Source: Myxococcales bacterium
GTDB lineage: Bacteria > Myxococcota_A > Polyangia > Polyangiales > Polyangiaceae
Length of the DNA stretch: 64,000 nt
Assembly (NCBI GenBank): GCA_016703425.1
Contig: JADJCA010000001.1
Location: forward strand, 186,001 to 250,000
Reading direction: 5' to 3'
This document shows positions 32,764 to 41,609 of the stretch, piece after piece. Position 1 is the first letter of the stretch; the number at the start of each line of letters is the position of its first letter. The position numbers and the translations under genes were made by a program. Under the pieces are notes generated by a model. It ran no database searches, was not told the DNA's origin, and saw only the letters and a list, made by a program, of their open reading frames with translations.

Positions 32764-35338
32764 ATGTCGCCTCCGCCGCACCGCGCCTCACGTCGCGCGT
32801 TCGCTCGCGTCGCATGGCTCGCGGCTCTGGTTTGCGGCGCGGTCGCTGCGTGCGGTTCTGCGAACAAGAAGAATGGCGAAGGAGACGCGCCGACGGCAGA
32901 AGCTGGCGCTCGCGATGTTGGCCTCTTCACGGACGCCGCCGGCTCTGAGAACGCGACGTGCCCACCGCGCACGTGCGCCGATCTCAGCGCCGAGTGCGGC
33001 CCGCAAGGTGACGGCTGCGGTCGCGTCATCGACTGCGGCACGTGCAAGTCTCCGGACACATGCGGCGGCGCTGGCCCAAGCAAGTGCGGCCCCGGGCCCT
33101 TGTGCAAGCCCAAGCAGTGCTCCGACCTCGGTGTCGACTGCGGAAGCCAAGGCGACGGCTGCGGCGGCGTCATCTCTTGCGGCGCCTGCTTCACGCCCCA
33201 GTTCTGTGGCGGAGGAGGGCCAAGCCGTTGCGGCGTTGACGACGCGGGCGCCTGCAAGCGGACGACCTGCGCCGCGCTCGGCAAGAACTGCGGGCCCGTG
33301 GCCGACGGCTGCGGCGGGCTCCTCGATTGCGGCGTCTGCGGCATCGGCGAGCGTTGCGGTCTCGTGATTCCAAACGTGTGCGCGGGCGCCTTGCCCGACG
33401 GCGGCGTTTGCGTGCCGGCCACGTGCGTGGCGCTCGGGGCGAACTGCGGTCAAGTCGCAGACGGTTGTGGCAGCCTCACTCCGCCTTGCGGCACGTGCAC
33501 CGCGCCGGAGGTCTGCGGTGGAGGTGGCTACAGTCGCTGCGGCGTGGGCGACGCGTCGATCGCGGACAGCGGATGCACGGGGCGCTGCCTCGATGTTCCA
33601 GCCTGCGACGCGGCGACGCCGACCATGTTGACGGGAACCGTCTGGGCGCCGAGCGGGGAGGGGTCGCCCTTCGGCGCGCTGCCGATCCCGGGCGCGATCG
33701 TCTACGTACCGAACGGTTCCGTGGACGCCTTCGCGGCGGGGGCCCTGTGCGAGCAATGCGGTGCGCCCGTGAGCGGAGCGCCCCTCGCGCTGACGACGAC
33801 GGCCTCGGACGGCACGTTCACGCTGAAGAACGTGCCCGCGGGCGCGAACGTCCCGCTCGTCGTTCAGCTCGGTCGCTGGCGGAGGCAAGTTACGCTCCCA
33901 TCCATCGAGCCGTGCGCGCGCCAACCGATCGCGGCGGAGCTTACGCGGCTTCCGCGAACGAAGGCCGAAGGCGACATTCCACTCTTCGCGATATCGACGG
34001 GCTCCGTCGACGCCATCGAGTGCGTGATGCGCAAGGTGGGCGTCGACGACGCCGAGTTCACGGCCGGCGACGGCGACGGGCGCGTGCGCCTCTACCGCAA
34101 CAACGGCCAAGAGCCGCCCGGCGGCGGTGGCCCTTCGGCCAGCGCGCTAACGGGCACGGCGGGCGAGCTCGAGCGCTTCGACGCCGTCATCTTCTCCTGC
34201 GTCGGGCGGCCCGTTGAGCAGCTCCGGCCGACATCGCGCGCGTTCAGGCGTACGCCGACAAGGGCGGCGCATCTTCGCGACGCACTACAGCTACGTGTGG
34301 CTCTACAACCAGGCGCCGTGGGACGCGACGGCCATCTGGAACACGACGGGGACCCTTCCGCGTCCGACGCGCGGCCTCGTCGACACGAGCACGGCCAAGG
34401 GGCAGCGGTTCGCGTCGTGGCTCGGTGCCGTGGACGCGCTCTCGGTCTCCTACCCGCCGGAGCTGACGATGGCAGGGCAGGGCAACCTTCGTGGGCCTTT
34501 GCCGAGCGGCTCCGAGCGATGGATCGCCGGTTCGCTTCAGAGTGACGCGACGCTGTTGCAATATGCATTCAATACGCCTTGGGGCAAGAAGCCCGAAGAG
34601 CAATGCGGTCGCGTCACCTTCAGCGACTACCACGTCACCAACACCGGCACGGGGACGTTCCCGCAGTCCTGCAACAGCCTTCCGCTCACGCCCAAGGAGA
34701 AGGCGCTCGCCTACGCGATCTTTGATCTGACGACCTGCATCTCCACGAGCGCCAGCACCGGCGTCTCGAGTTGCGTTCCCGACACGTGCGCCAAGCTCGG
34801 CTACGGGTGCGGGCTAGCGGGTGATGGGTGCGGCGGCGTGCTCGACTGCGGCGCGTGCGCGGCGCAGGAGATCTGCGGCGGCGCGACGCCATTCCAGTGC
34901 GCGAAGCCGTGCGCCGCAAAGTCGTGCGTCGAGCAGGACGTCTTTTGCGGCAAGGCCGGCGATGGCTGCGGGGGCGTCCTCTCTTGCGGAACGTGCCCGC
35001 CGGGTGAGCTTTGCGGCAGCGGCGGACCGAGCCGCTGCGGCGCGCCTCACGCGTGCGCCCCAACGACGTGCGCCGTCGCGGCGGTCAAGTGTGGCCGTAT
35101 CGCGGACGGCTGCGGGCGGCTGCTCGATTGCGGGGCGTGCCTCGCGAGCGAGACGTGCTCCGGCGGCGTCTGTGTCCCCAAGGTTTGCCCGCCACGGACC
35201 TGCGCGTCGGTGAACGCCGATTGCGGTCCCGTGGGCGACGGCTGCGGCGGCTTGCTCGACTGCGGCGCGTGCCCGCCGGGCAAGACGTGCGGCGCGAACG
35301 GCGTGCCGAATCGTTGCGGGAGCCCAGAGGTGCGGTGA
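32764..35338 (+). pseudogene. Large Cys-rich repeat lipoprotein with ThuA-like core, two frameshifts
   Basis: From the ATG at 32764: a signal peptide ending in the lipobox VAAC, a spacer, then four repeats of about 42 residues of the type C-x4-C-x6-C-x6-C-x5-C-x2-C-x5-C-x7-C (DGCGGVISCGACFTPQFCGG). A carboxypeptidase-regulatory-like segment (DGTFTLKNVPAGANVPLVV) follows. Next is a domain with FDAVIFSCVG and the motif ADKGGRIFATHYSYVWLY, which suggests a ThuA/glutamine-amidotransferase-like fold. Four more Cys repeats end at 35338. The frame shifts twice, at about 34205-34225 and about 34269-34275, each repairable by one base. The repaired protein would have about 857 residues. Probably a cell-surface protein; function unknown. 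Confidence 0.65.
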
Positions 35339-35430
35339 CGCTGCGCCTCGCTGCGCGCACGTGGTCTTCTCTTGGGCGCCCGCGCATTCGCGCAACGAGC
35401 AGTCGGCAAAATTCGGCATGATGAAGCCCT

Positions 35431-35841
35431 ATGGCCTACGACGAAGAACTGGCGCGGCGAATTCGCGATGAGCTCATCGCGCGGGCGCCCTTCGATGAGC
35501 GAAAGATGTTCGGCGGCGTCGCCTTTATGGTCTGCGGCCACATGTGCGTCGGTCTCGCGGGCGACGCTCTCATGGTTCGTGTCGGCGCCGCGTTCTATGA
35601 AAAGGCACTCTCGTTGCCTCACGCCCGGCCGATGGACTTCACGGGCAAGCCGCTCAAGGGCTACGTCTACGTCGACGTCGGGGGGCTCCGGACCGCGAAG
35701 ACGCTCGGCGCCTGGTTGAAACGCGCGCTCGATTTCGTCGCGACGCTTCCTCCGAAGAAGCCGCAGAAGCGAAAGCCGCGGCCGTTTCCAAGGAAAGCGC
35801 GAGGGCGAAAGCGCGCCACGAGTCGGACGCGCCTGGCGTAG
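35431..35841 (+). CDS. TfoX N-terminal domain protein
   Basis: A 136-residue protein. Residues about 1-105 match the TfoX/Sxy N-terminal domain: ARAPFDERKMFGGVAFMVCGHMCVGLAGDALMVRVG and MDFTGKPLKGYVYVD. The C-terminal TfoX domain is missing. Instead there is a strongly basic tail (PKKPQKRKPRPFPRKARGRKR), which may bind nucleic acid. Stand-alone TfoX-N proteins are common in soil bacteria and are not demonstrated competence regulators, so no competence role is claimed. It has its own short upstream region and converges with the next gene. Confidence 0.85.
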   Translation: MAYDEELARRIRDELIARAPFDERKMFGGVAFMVCGHMCVGLAGDALMVRVGAAFYEKALSLPHARPMDFTGKPLKGYVYVDVGGLRTAKTLGAWLKRALDFVATLPPKKPQKRKPRPFPRKARGRKRATSRTRLA

Positions 35842-35939
35842 GTGCCGGCGGACCGCAGCGGACTCTCATGGGCGCGAAACTGTTGCCCGTGGTCGCGTGG
35901 CGACGGTGAGGACTGCGGCGCGAGATCGAGCGCGGGCGG

Positions 35940-36563
35940 TTACTCGCGCTCCTCAGTTTGGGCGGCTTCCCAAAGCTCGATGAACTTGTCGCGCACCGAC
36001 GCGTCGAGCTCGGACGCCATGTCGCGTGGGATTGCGACGGCTCGAACGAGCTCAAGTACGTCGGCGAGATCTTTAAGCCGGTGGGGCGCCGACATCCCGG
36101 ACGCGAGCTTCAGCTCGAGGAGCTTTGGCAGCGGCAAGAACGCACCACGCTCTCCACGGACCGCAACCTCCGCGGGGTCGGGAAATCGGACCGCCTTGGG
36201 TTTGCCGTCGCCGGGGTACTCACCCGCGATCAGGATGTCGATGGTCACGCCGTTCTCGGTATCGCGCAGTCCCTTGCTTCCTGGGAATTTCTCAAGGTAG
36301 CCGCGCCCTAGAACGAGCCGCCGCAGGGCATCGAGGCCCTCGCGACTCAAGAGCACGTCGACGACCGTCGTCACCCGTCGATAGCCATACTCGTTCAGGG
36401 CCATTGCGCCGGCGATCGCATAGGGAATGCTCGCGTCGTCGAGCACACTTGTGAGCTTCAGCAGCGCGCGGTGGACGTCAGCATCGCCCATGAAAAACCT
36501 CCCAGCGTCGCGCACGCCGTCCCAGAACGCGGCCTCGCGCGCGGTCGCTTCACCAGCGGACAT
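35940..36563 (-). CDS. Nucleotidyltransferase-fold protein (AbiEii/MNT-like)
   Basis: A 207-residue protein. Residues about 30-130 resemble the nucleotidyltransferase superfamily used by AbiEii toxins and related DUFs: LDDASIPYAIAGAMALNEYGYRRVTTVVDVLLS, then NGVTIDILIAG. The usual D-x-D pair of the active site appears only as VVDVLL and TIDIL, so activity is uncertain. PLPKLLELKLASGMSAPHRLKDLADV resembles the helical segment after that fold. No antitoxin-like partner gene adjoins it, so a toxin-antitoxin role is not supported. Confidence 0.6.
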   Translation of the reverse strand: MSAGEATAREAAFWDGVRDAGRFFMGDADVHRALLKLTSVLDDASIPYAIAGAMALNEYGYRRVTTVVDVLLSREGLDALRRLVLGRGYLEKFPGSKGLRDTENGVTIDILIAGEYPGDGKPKAVRFPDPAEVAVRGERGAFLPLPKLLELKLASGMSAPHRLKDLADVLELVRAVAIPRDMASELDASVRDKFIELWEAAQTEERE

Positions 36564-36623
36564 GCGTACAACCTAGCACTCGAACGTGCGAGCCGCGACC
36601 GCTCCGCACGGCTCGATGGAGCG

Positions 36624-37178
36624 CTACGGGCCTCGGGAGAACGACAACGGGTACGACACTCTTGCCGCGCCGCCGTCGGGGGCGTCGAAGCGGAGCTCAA
36701 GGAACTCCCTCGCGATGCAGGCCTCCAAGAGCGGATCGGCGCTCCGAAGCCCCGCGTCGCTGGCTGCTGGTGTCGTTCCCACATGCGCCACGCGGCCGTC
36801 GGGCGCGATCAAGAGTTCGACGGTGACGTCTGCGTAGGTCAAGGACGGGATCCGCGCACGTGCCTCGTCGAGGCACAGGAGGAAACACCCGTAGCCTTCA
36901 CGGAGCACGCGCTCGGCGGCTTCCGTTGGGACGGTGCCAATGGGCGCCGCTCCCGACGCCGGCGCGTCCGGCACGATCCCTGAGGGCACCGACGCGTCGG
37001 TGTCGGGGCCCTGGGCGCACAGGCGACGCTTCGCTGGATTTGGCGCGCGCACGGTCACGGTCACGGCCGACGAGGGATGCGTCTTCACGATGCTCGACTT
37101 CGCCGGGGGGCGCGCGCACGCCGCAGCGGACACAGCAGCGGCCACCACTATGGCCAGCAAGGCCCAGCGCGCCCTCAC
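36624..37178 (-). CDS. AgmX/PglI C-terminal-domain-like lipoprotein
   Basis: A 184-residue exported protein. The signal peptide ends in SAAAC21, a lipobox. A Pro/Ala/Ser linker follows. Residues about 100-180 (YADVTVELLIAPDGRVAHV, LEACIAREFLELRFDAP) fit the TonB-like beta-alpha-beta domain found at the C-terminus of myxobacterial AgmX/PglI proteins. It is directly downstream of the two M16 genes: its ATG overlaps the stop of the upstream gene by four bases (37175-37178), so the three probably form an operon. Confidence 0.65.
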   Translation of the reverse strand: MRARWALLAIVVAAAVSAAACARPPAKSSIVKTHPSSAVTVTVRAPNPAKRRLCAQGPDTDASVPSGIVPDAPASGAAPIGTVPTEAAERVLREGYGCFLLCLDEARARIPSLTYADVTVELLIAPDGRVAHVGTTPAASDAGLRSADPLLEACIAREFLELRFDAPDGGAARVSYPLSFSRGP

Positions 37179-38578
37179 TTGCGCACCGTAACCTTCCCCA
37201 GGCCGAGCGCTTCGAGCTTTGGACGGAGAAGGGATGCGTCGCCGACGACCACGACACGGAGAAGCGCTGGATCCAGATAGTCGCGCGCGGCGGCGACCGC
37301 GTCGGCTTTCGGCACTCGCGCCATCAACGCAGGCTGCTCCGCGAAGGCCTTGAAGGAGATCCCTTGCGCCATAGCCCCGGCGATCAACTTGGCAGCGCGC
37401 CCGCTGGTCTCGAATTCACGCGAGCGCTCGACGGCCAAGAGAAGCGCGAGCCTTGCCGCCCAATGCGGCGAGAAGTCTCCGCGTCGGATTTGCTGGATGG
37501 TAGCCAGCGCCTCCTGCACGGCGCCTGGCGCTTCAACGGACTCCACGTTGCTCCTGAGCCAAAACGGGGGCGCCGCCGTGCCGGTGTCAACGCTGGAGGT
37601 CACTTCGTAGCTGGACCCGTGGCCCGCGACGAGGCGCGACTGGAGCTCGCTCTGCACGAGTCTAACGGCGAGGCGCAACGCGGCACGCCTCCGATGCTTA
37701 GCCTCGACGGCGCGCCCGGAGACGACCACGCGCGCCTGGGTGGCACCCGGTCGGTCGAGGAGCAGGATCGCGGGGCCCGGCGAGAGCGGCGTCAGTGCGC
37801 TCGAAGCCGGTGGCGTTGGAAGTGCCCGCATCGGCAGCGTCCCGAAGGTCCGCTCGCTCACGCGCCGCGCCTCATCGAGCGAGACGGCGCCCACAATGGC
37901 GACGGTCACGGAGCCCGCGCTGAACGCGTTCGCCCAGAATGCGCGCATGGCACTTGCGCTGACAGCGTCGAGGTCGGCGAAGGAGCCTTCGGCGGCGTGG
38001 GCGTGCGGGTGAGCCTTCGGGTAGAGCGCCTCCCGAGCGAGGGGCACGCCGGACGCGCGTGCGTCGTGCTCGATGGCGCTCTTTCGCCGCTGTCGCGCGG
38101 CGCTGATGGTGTCACCGTCACCGTAGTCGGCGTTCAAGACCTCCATCAAATCGTCCGCGAGCTCCGGGAAATTCGGACTCAGTGTCTCGCCGGAGACGGA
38201 CGTGACGTCGCGGTGGCTGTCGCTGTCCAGACGGGCGCCACGCTGATTGAATCGCCTCCGGTTCCTCAGCCAATAGGCGTCGTAGGCCGAACTCACGGCT
38301 GCCTCCGAGGCGAGCACGGCGACGCCTGGTTCCGCGCTTGTCGAGCCACGCGACGAGGCGACGTGCACCGCGACGATCGGTAAGTCGGGTCGCAACACGT
38401 GAAACACTTGGACCCCGTTGCTCAGCTTGAACTCGGTGATCTCGGGCGTGGCGAGCGTGAAGGTCACGGCGGAGTCGGCCGGCGCAGTTCGCGGGGGTGC
38501 GTCGGCCCGTGTAGCGGTGGCGTCCAGGAGCAAGGCGAGTGCCAGCGCGAATGCGAGCGTCGGTCGTGAGCGGATCAT
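37175..38578 (-). CDS. M16-family peptidase-like protein, non-catalytic subunit
   Basis: A 467-residue exported protein with a signal peptide (ALALALLLDATATRA). It has the two-lobed M16 layout: FKLSNGVQVFHVLRPDLPIV at the start and the SAGSVTVAIVGAVSLDEA block. However, the HxxEH motif is missing (the place reads STSAEPGVAVLASEAAV). Such inactive members pair with an active partner to form the closing half of the chamber. That partner is the adjacent gene, which overlaps it by four bases (38575-38578). Confidence 0.8.
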   Translation of the reverse strand: MIRSRPTLAFALALALLLDATATRADAPPRTAPADSAVTFTLATPEITEFKLSNGVQVFHVLRPDLPIVAVHVASSRGSTSAEPGVAVLASEAAVSSAYDAYWLRNRRRFNQRGARLDSDSHRDVTSVSGETLSPNFPELADDLMEVLNADYGDGDTISAARQRRKSAIEHDARASGVPLAREALYPKAHPHAHAAEGSFADLDAVSASAMRAFWANAFSAGSVTVAIVGAVSLDEARRVSERTFGTLPMRALPTPPASSALTPLSPGPAILLLDRPGATQARVVVSGRAVEAKHRRRAALRLAVRLVQSELQSRLVAGHGSSYEVTSSVDTGTAAPPFWLRSNVESVEAPGAVQEALATIQQIRRGDFSPHWAARLALLLAVERSREFETSGRAAKLIAGAMAQGISFKAFAEQPALMARVPKADAVAAARDYLDPALLRVVVVGDASLLRPKLEALGLGKVTVRK

Positions 38579-39960
38579 CGGACCTCGACGAGGCGGCCGG
38601 CTAGTGGGGCTGAGACGAGCGGTCGGACGAGCGTGACGAGCCGTGGCTTCGACTGAAAGAACCGGGTGCGCGCGGCGAGCACCTGAGCACGCGTCGTGCG
38701 CTCGATGTGCTCGACGCGGCGCGCGGTGAAGAGAGGGTTCCCCGTGAAGTCGTCGTGCTCGGCGTAGATGAGCGCTCGCTTCTGGAACCCTTCGAAGTCG
38801 AGGATTGTACCGACGAGCTCATCACTCAAGGCAGGGTTTATGGCGCCTACCCAGTTCGGCAAGAGTTCAACGATCGTGTGGTCGAGGACGCGGAGCGTTT
38901 CCTCGACGTCGGCCCCTTCTCGGAAGGTCATGTTGAGGTGGAACGCTCCGCCCAAGAGGTCGTCGTCGAGTTCCCAGCGCACTCGCTCTGCCAGATGGCG
39001 CTGCTCCACGAGGAACCACTCCATGTCGTGTGCGAGCTTCCGAGCGATGACGCGAATGGCTGGGTATTCGGGCGCTCCGAAGGGCGGCAGCGGCCAACTC
39101 ACGATGATACGGGAACGCGGCACATTGGCTTCGATGGTCGCGCGGCGGTCACCCTTCCAAGGGGCGAGAGCGTGCGTCCGGACTGGGTTCGCGTCGGAGC
39201 CTCGAGGGATCTTCCCGAAGTGCTGAGCGATGAGCGCCGCGGCGTTCCGCCGGTCGAAGTCCCCGACCAGCGTAAGGACGGCGTTCGACGGTTTGTAGTA
39301 GCGCTCGTGAAATGCGCGGACCTCTTTGAGCGTTGCGCGATCGAGGTCGTCGGGACTTCCGATGGCCAAATGCCCGTAGGGGTGGTCGGCGCCGTAGAAC
39401 GCGCGCCTCACGTGGGCCCAAACGAGTCCCGACTCAACGTTGCCGTAGTTTTGCCCGTATTCGTTCTTTACGACGGCGCGCTCGCGCTCGAAGTCGAGTT
39501 GGCTGAGGTCTTCGCTCAAGGTGGCCATCCGCTCGGCCTCGCTCCAGAGAACGATCTCGAGGGCGCTGCTCGGGACGGTGGAGTGGTACTCGGTTCGGTC
39601 GAGCGAGGTCGTGCCGCGAACCTCGGTCGCCCCGAAGTCTACGACGGGAACCGAGACGCCGCGCGGCGCGTTGCGCGTGGGGCCGAAGGTGATGTGCTCG
39701 AAGAGGTGAGCGAAGCCCGCTCGCCTTGGCGGGTCGTCCTTGCTGCCGACCTTGTACCAAACGTTGACGGCGACGACGGACGCGCTCCGGTCTTCGTCGA
39801 GGATCACGCGGAGCCCGTTTGGGAGCGTGTAATCGTAGACCTCGAGGGGCAGGCGCAGCGGCGGCGACGGTGCGCTGGGTGCGCCACCGCATGCTGCGCT
39901 AGTGGCGGCAAGGAGCGTGACGAAGGCAGCCAAGGCTGGTGCGCGAAACGACCGATGCAT
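38575..39960 (-). CDS. M16-family zinc metallopeptidase, catalytic subunit
   Basis: A 461-residue periplasmic lipoprotein peptidase. The signal peptide ends in SAAC24. The inverted zinc motif HLFEH is at residues 85-89 with the third ligand Glu167 in VVKNEYGQNYGN, the spacing typical of M16. FERERAVVKNE and HPYGHLAIGSPDDL are also family blocks. It probably degrades peptides in the periplasm together with the downstream inactive subunit. Transcription is likely to start in the short gap at 39961-39986 or within the pseudogene beyond it. Confidence 0.88.
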   Translation of the reverse strand: MHRSFRAPALAAFVTLLAATSAACGGAPSAPSPPLRLPLEVYDYTLPNGLRVILDEDRSASVVAVNVWYKVGSKDDPPRRAGFAHLFEHITFGPTRNAPRGVSVPVVDFGATEVRGTTSLDRTEYHSTVPSSALEIVLWSEAERMATLSEDLSQLDFERERAVVKNEYGQNYGNVESGLVWAHVRRAFYGADHPYGHLAIGSPDDLDRATLKEVRAFHERYYKPSNAVLTLVGDFDRRNAAALIAQHFGKIPRGSDANPVRTHALAPWKGDRRATIEANVPRSRIIVSWPLPPFGAPEYPAIRVIARKLAHDMEWFLVEQRHLAERVRWELDDDLLGGAFHLNMTFREGADVEETLRVLDHTIVELLPNWVGAINPALSDELVGTILDFEGFQKRALIYAEHDDFTGNPLFTARRVEHIERTTRAQVLAARTRFFQSKPRLVTLVRPLVSAPLAGRLVEVR

Positions 39961-39986
39961 GCTCCCGAGAACCCCCCTTTTGCCGG

Positions 39987-40695
39987 ATGGAATATCGCAA
40001 GGAACGTCGCCGGAGAAGCGGCGCCGAGCTGGTCGTCGAGAAGGGCCGTCAGGACACCGACGCGTTGGCCGATTTGCTTCGCGCCCTAGTCGAGCGCTCG
40101 CCGTCGCCGCCTCCCGTGTCCGATGGGCTCATCGGCTCGAGTCGCGCGATGGCGGTCTTGAGGTGCGCCGCATGGGAAGCTCCCACGACCTCGACGTGCA
40201 CGCCCGCGTGGTGGCCGCGACCAACATCGAGCTGTCGCGCGAGGTGGAGCGGGGAGCCTTTCGTGCGGACCTCTTGTATCGCCTCGCCGTCTACCAGCTC
40301 TACGTGCCCCCGCTTCGCGATCGGCGCGAAGACGTGCGCGAACTCGCCACGGCCTTCGCGGCGCGCCGCTCTCGGGCTCTCGCGGAAGACGTCGTTCAAT
40401 GGCTCGCGTCGCGCGACTACCCGGCAACGTGCGCCAACTCGAACGCGACGTCGCGCGCCTCGTGACCTTCGACGCGGCCCATGACATCGCCGCGGCGCAG
40501 GCGGCGTTGGCAGAGTCGGACTCGGCGCGTCCGTCGTCGCCTCGCGGTCTCGGTATCGCCGACGGGCCGACGCGACAGCGCGCGCGCGCCTCCGAAGCGC
40601 TCACCGCCGCGGAGGGCAACCAGTCGCAAGCCGCGAAGCGCCTCGGCGTCCATCGCAACACCCTGGCCCGCTGGCTTCGCGACGAAGGGGACTAG
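39987..40695 (+). pseudogene. Wreck of a sigma-54-dependent activator
   Basis: Three fragments in different frames. The first, up to about 40158, begins MEYRKERRRRSG and ends SDGLIGSSRAMAVL, the front of an AAA+ sigma-54 domain. The second starts at about 40160 with LEVRRMGSSHDLDVHARVV and runs through ATNIELSREV and LLYRLAVYQLYVPPLRDR to SRDYP. The third, from about 40420, is PGNVRQLERDVARL to a Fis-type helix-turn-helix (NQSQAAKRLGVHRNTLARWL) and a TAG at 40693. The piece with Walker A, GAFTGA and Walker B is absent: an out-of-frame deletion joins the first two fragments. A single-base loss near 40420 separates the last two. It is divergent from the M16 operon, which it may once have controlled. 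Confidence 0.75.
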
Positions 40696-40862
40696 CCGCG
40701 CGCGGCCGTCGCGTCCATGGCCACCCAGAACCGTCCGCGGCCAGCCTCGGCGCGGGAAATAGCGTGAAGTTTCGCGCGTCCCCTCGTGGCGCGGCGCGTG
40801 CTCGGTCGTCCGGCATGCAGCCGCACGAGCGAAGGCCGGACGAGCACACTAAGCTAGAGCCC

Positions 40863-41564
40863 ATGGCAGACAGCCCTGCTCTCAAGCTCGCGCATGTTCG
40901 TCCCGTGCGGCCCGCCGACTTTCCGTCGGCCGAGCCATGGGAGGAGCACTTGGGACAGTCGCGCCGGCATCTGGAGCTTTGTTTCCTCCTCTTCGCGCTC
41001 TTGAAGCGTCTGGTCGCGCCGCAGCACTCATGCGGCTCCGATCAGTTCGTCTATTGGAACGCTCGGAGCAACCGCAGGCAGCTAGCGCCCGATGCCTTCG
41101 TGAAGCTGTGCGTTGTCGACGAGCTGATCAACTCTTGGAAGACCTGGGAGCGGGGCATTCCCGAGTTGGCGGTCGAGATCCTGAGCCCGTCGGACACGCC
41201 AGAGCGGTGGACCTTCGAAGAGAAGCTCGAGCGCTACCATGAGCTCGGCGTGCGGGAGCTCGTTTGCTTCAACATGGATGGGCACGTCGGCGAGCGCCTT
41301 CGCGTATGGGATCTCATCGAGGGCGACCTCGTCGAGCGCATCGTCGAAGGGGAGTCCACCCCGTGCCTTACGCTGTCGGGCGCGCTCGGCGCCCGAGTCC
41401 TGTGGACCGTCGCGCCCTTCGCCGAATTTCCCTCGGCGCTCCGGTTGACGCGGGATGGCACGATGGTGGAGGCGCCCGATGAAGGACGCGACCGGGCTGA
41501 GCGCGAGGCCCGCGCGCTGGCGGCGCGAGTGGCGGAGCTCGAGGCGAAGCTGCGAGGCGAGTAG
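40863..41564 (+). CDS. Uma2-family (DUF820) putative endonuclease
   Basis: A 233-residue protein from the ATG at 40863 (MADSPALKLAHVRP). The PD-(D/E)xK-like core of Uma2 proteins is visible: QLAPDAFVKL with Asp, then PELAVEILSPSDTPERWTFEEKLERYHELGVRELVCFN with the E-x-K-type residues. A C-terminal coiled coil (RAEREARALAARVAELEAKL) is typical of the family. The cellular role of Uma2 proteins is not established. A strong inverted repeat separates it from convergent larE. Confidence 0.82.
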   Translation: MADSPALKLAHVRPVRPADFPSAEPWEEHLGQSRRHLELCFLLFALLKRLVAPQHSCGSDQFVYWNARSNRRQLAPDAFVKLCVVDELINSWKTWERGIPELAVEILSPSDTPERWTFEEKLERYHELGVRELVCFNMDGHVGERLRVWDLIEGDLVERIVEGESTPCLTLSGALGARVLWTVAPFAEFPSALRLTRDGTMVEAPDEGRDRAEREARALAARVAELEAKLRGE

Positions 41565-41591
41565 AGCGCAGTTCACAACGTGAATGCGCTC
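41564..41591. terminator. Bidirectional terminator-type hairpin
   Basis: GAGCGCA-G-TTCAC and GTGAA-TGCGCTC pair over 12 bp with one bulged G and a 3-nt loop. It lies directly between the convergent Uma2 and larE genes. The best-formed stem-loop in the window, though no T-run follows. Confidence 0.6.
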
Positions 41592-41609
41592 CGAAACCAG
41601 ACGGTCCCG

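Noticed and set aside
35431..35841. Competence regulator TfoX
   Set aside because: Only the N-terminal domain is present and there are no competence genes nearby.
35940..36563. AbiE-type toxin-antitoxin system
   Set aside because: No adjacent antitoxin-like gene, and the active-site residues are uncertain.
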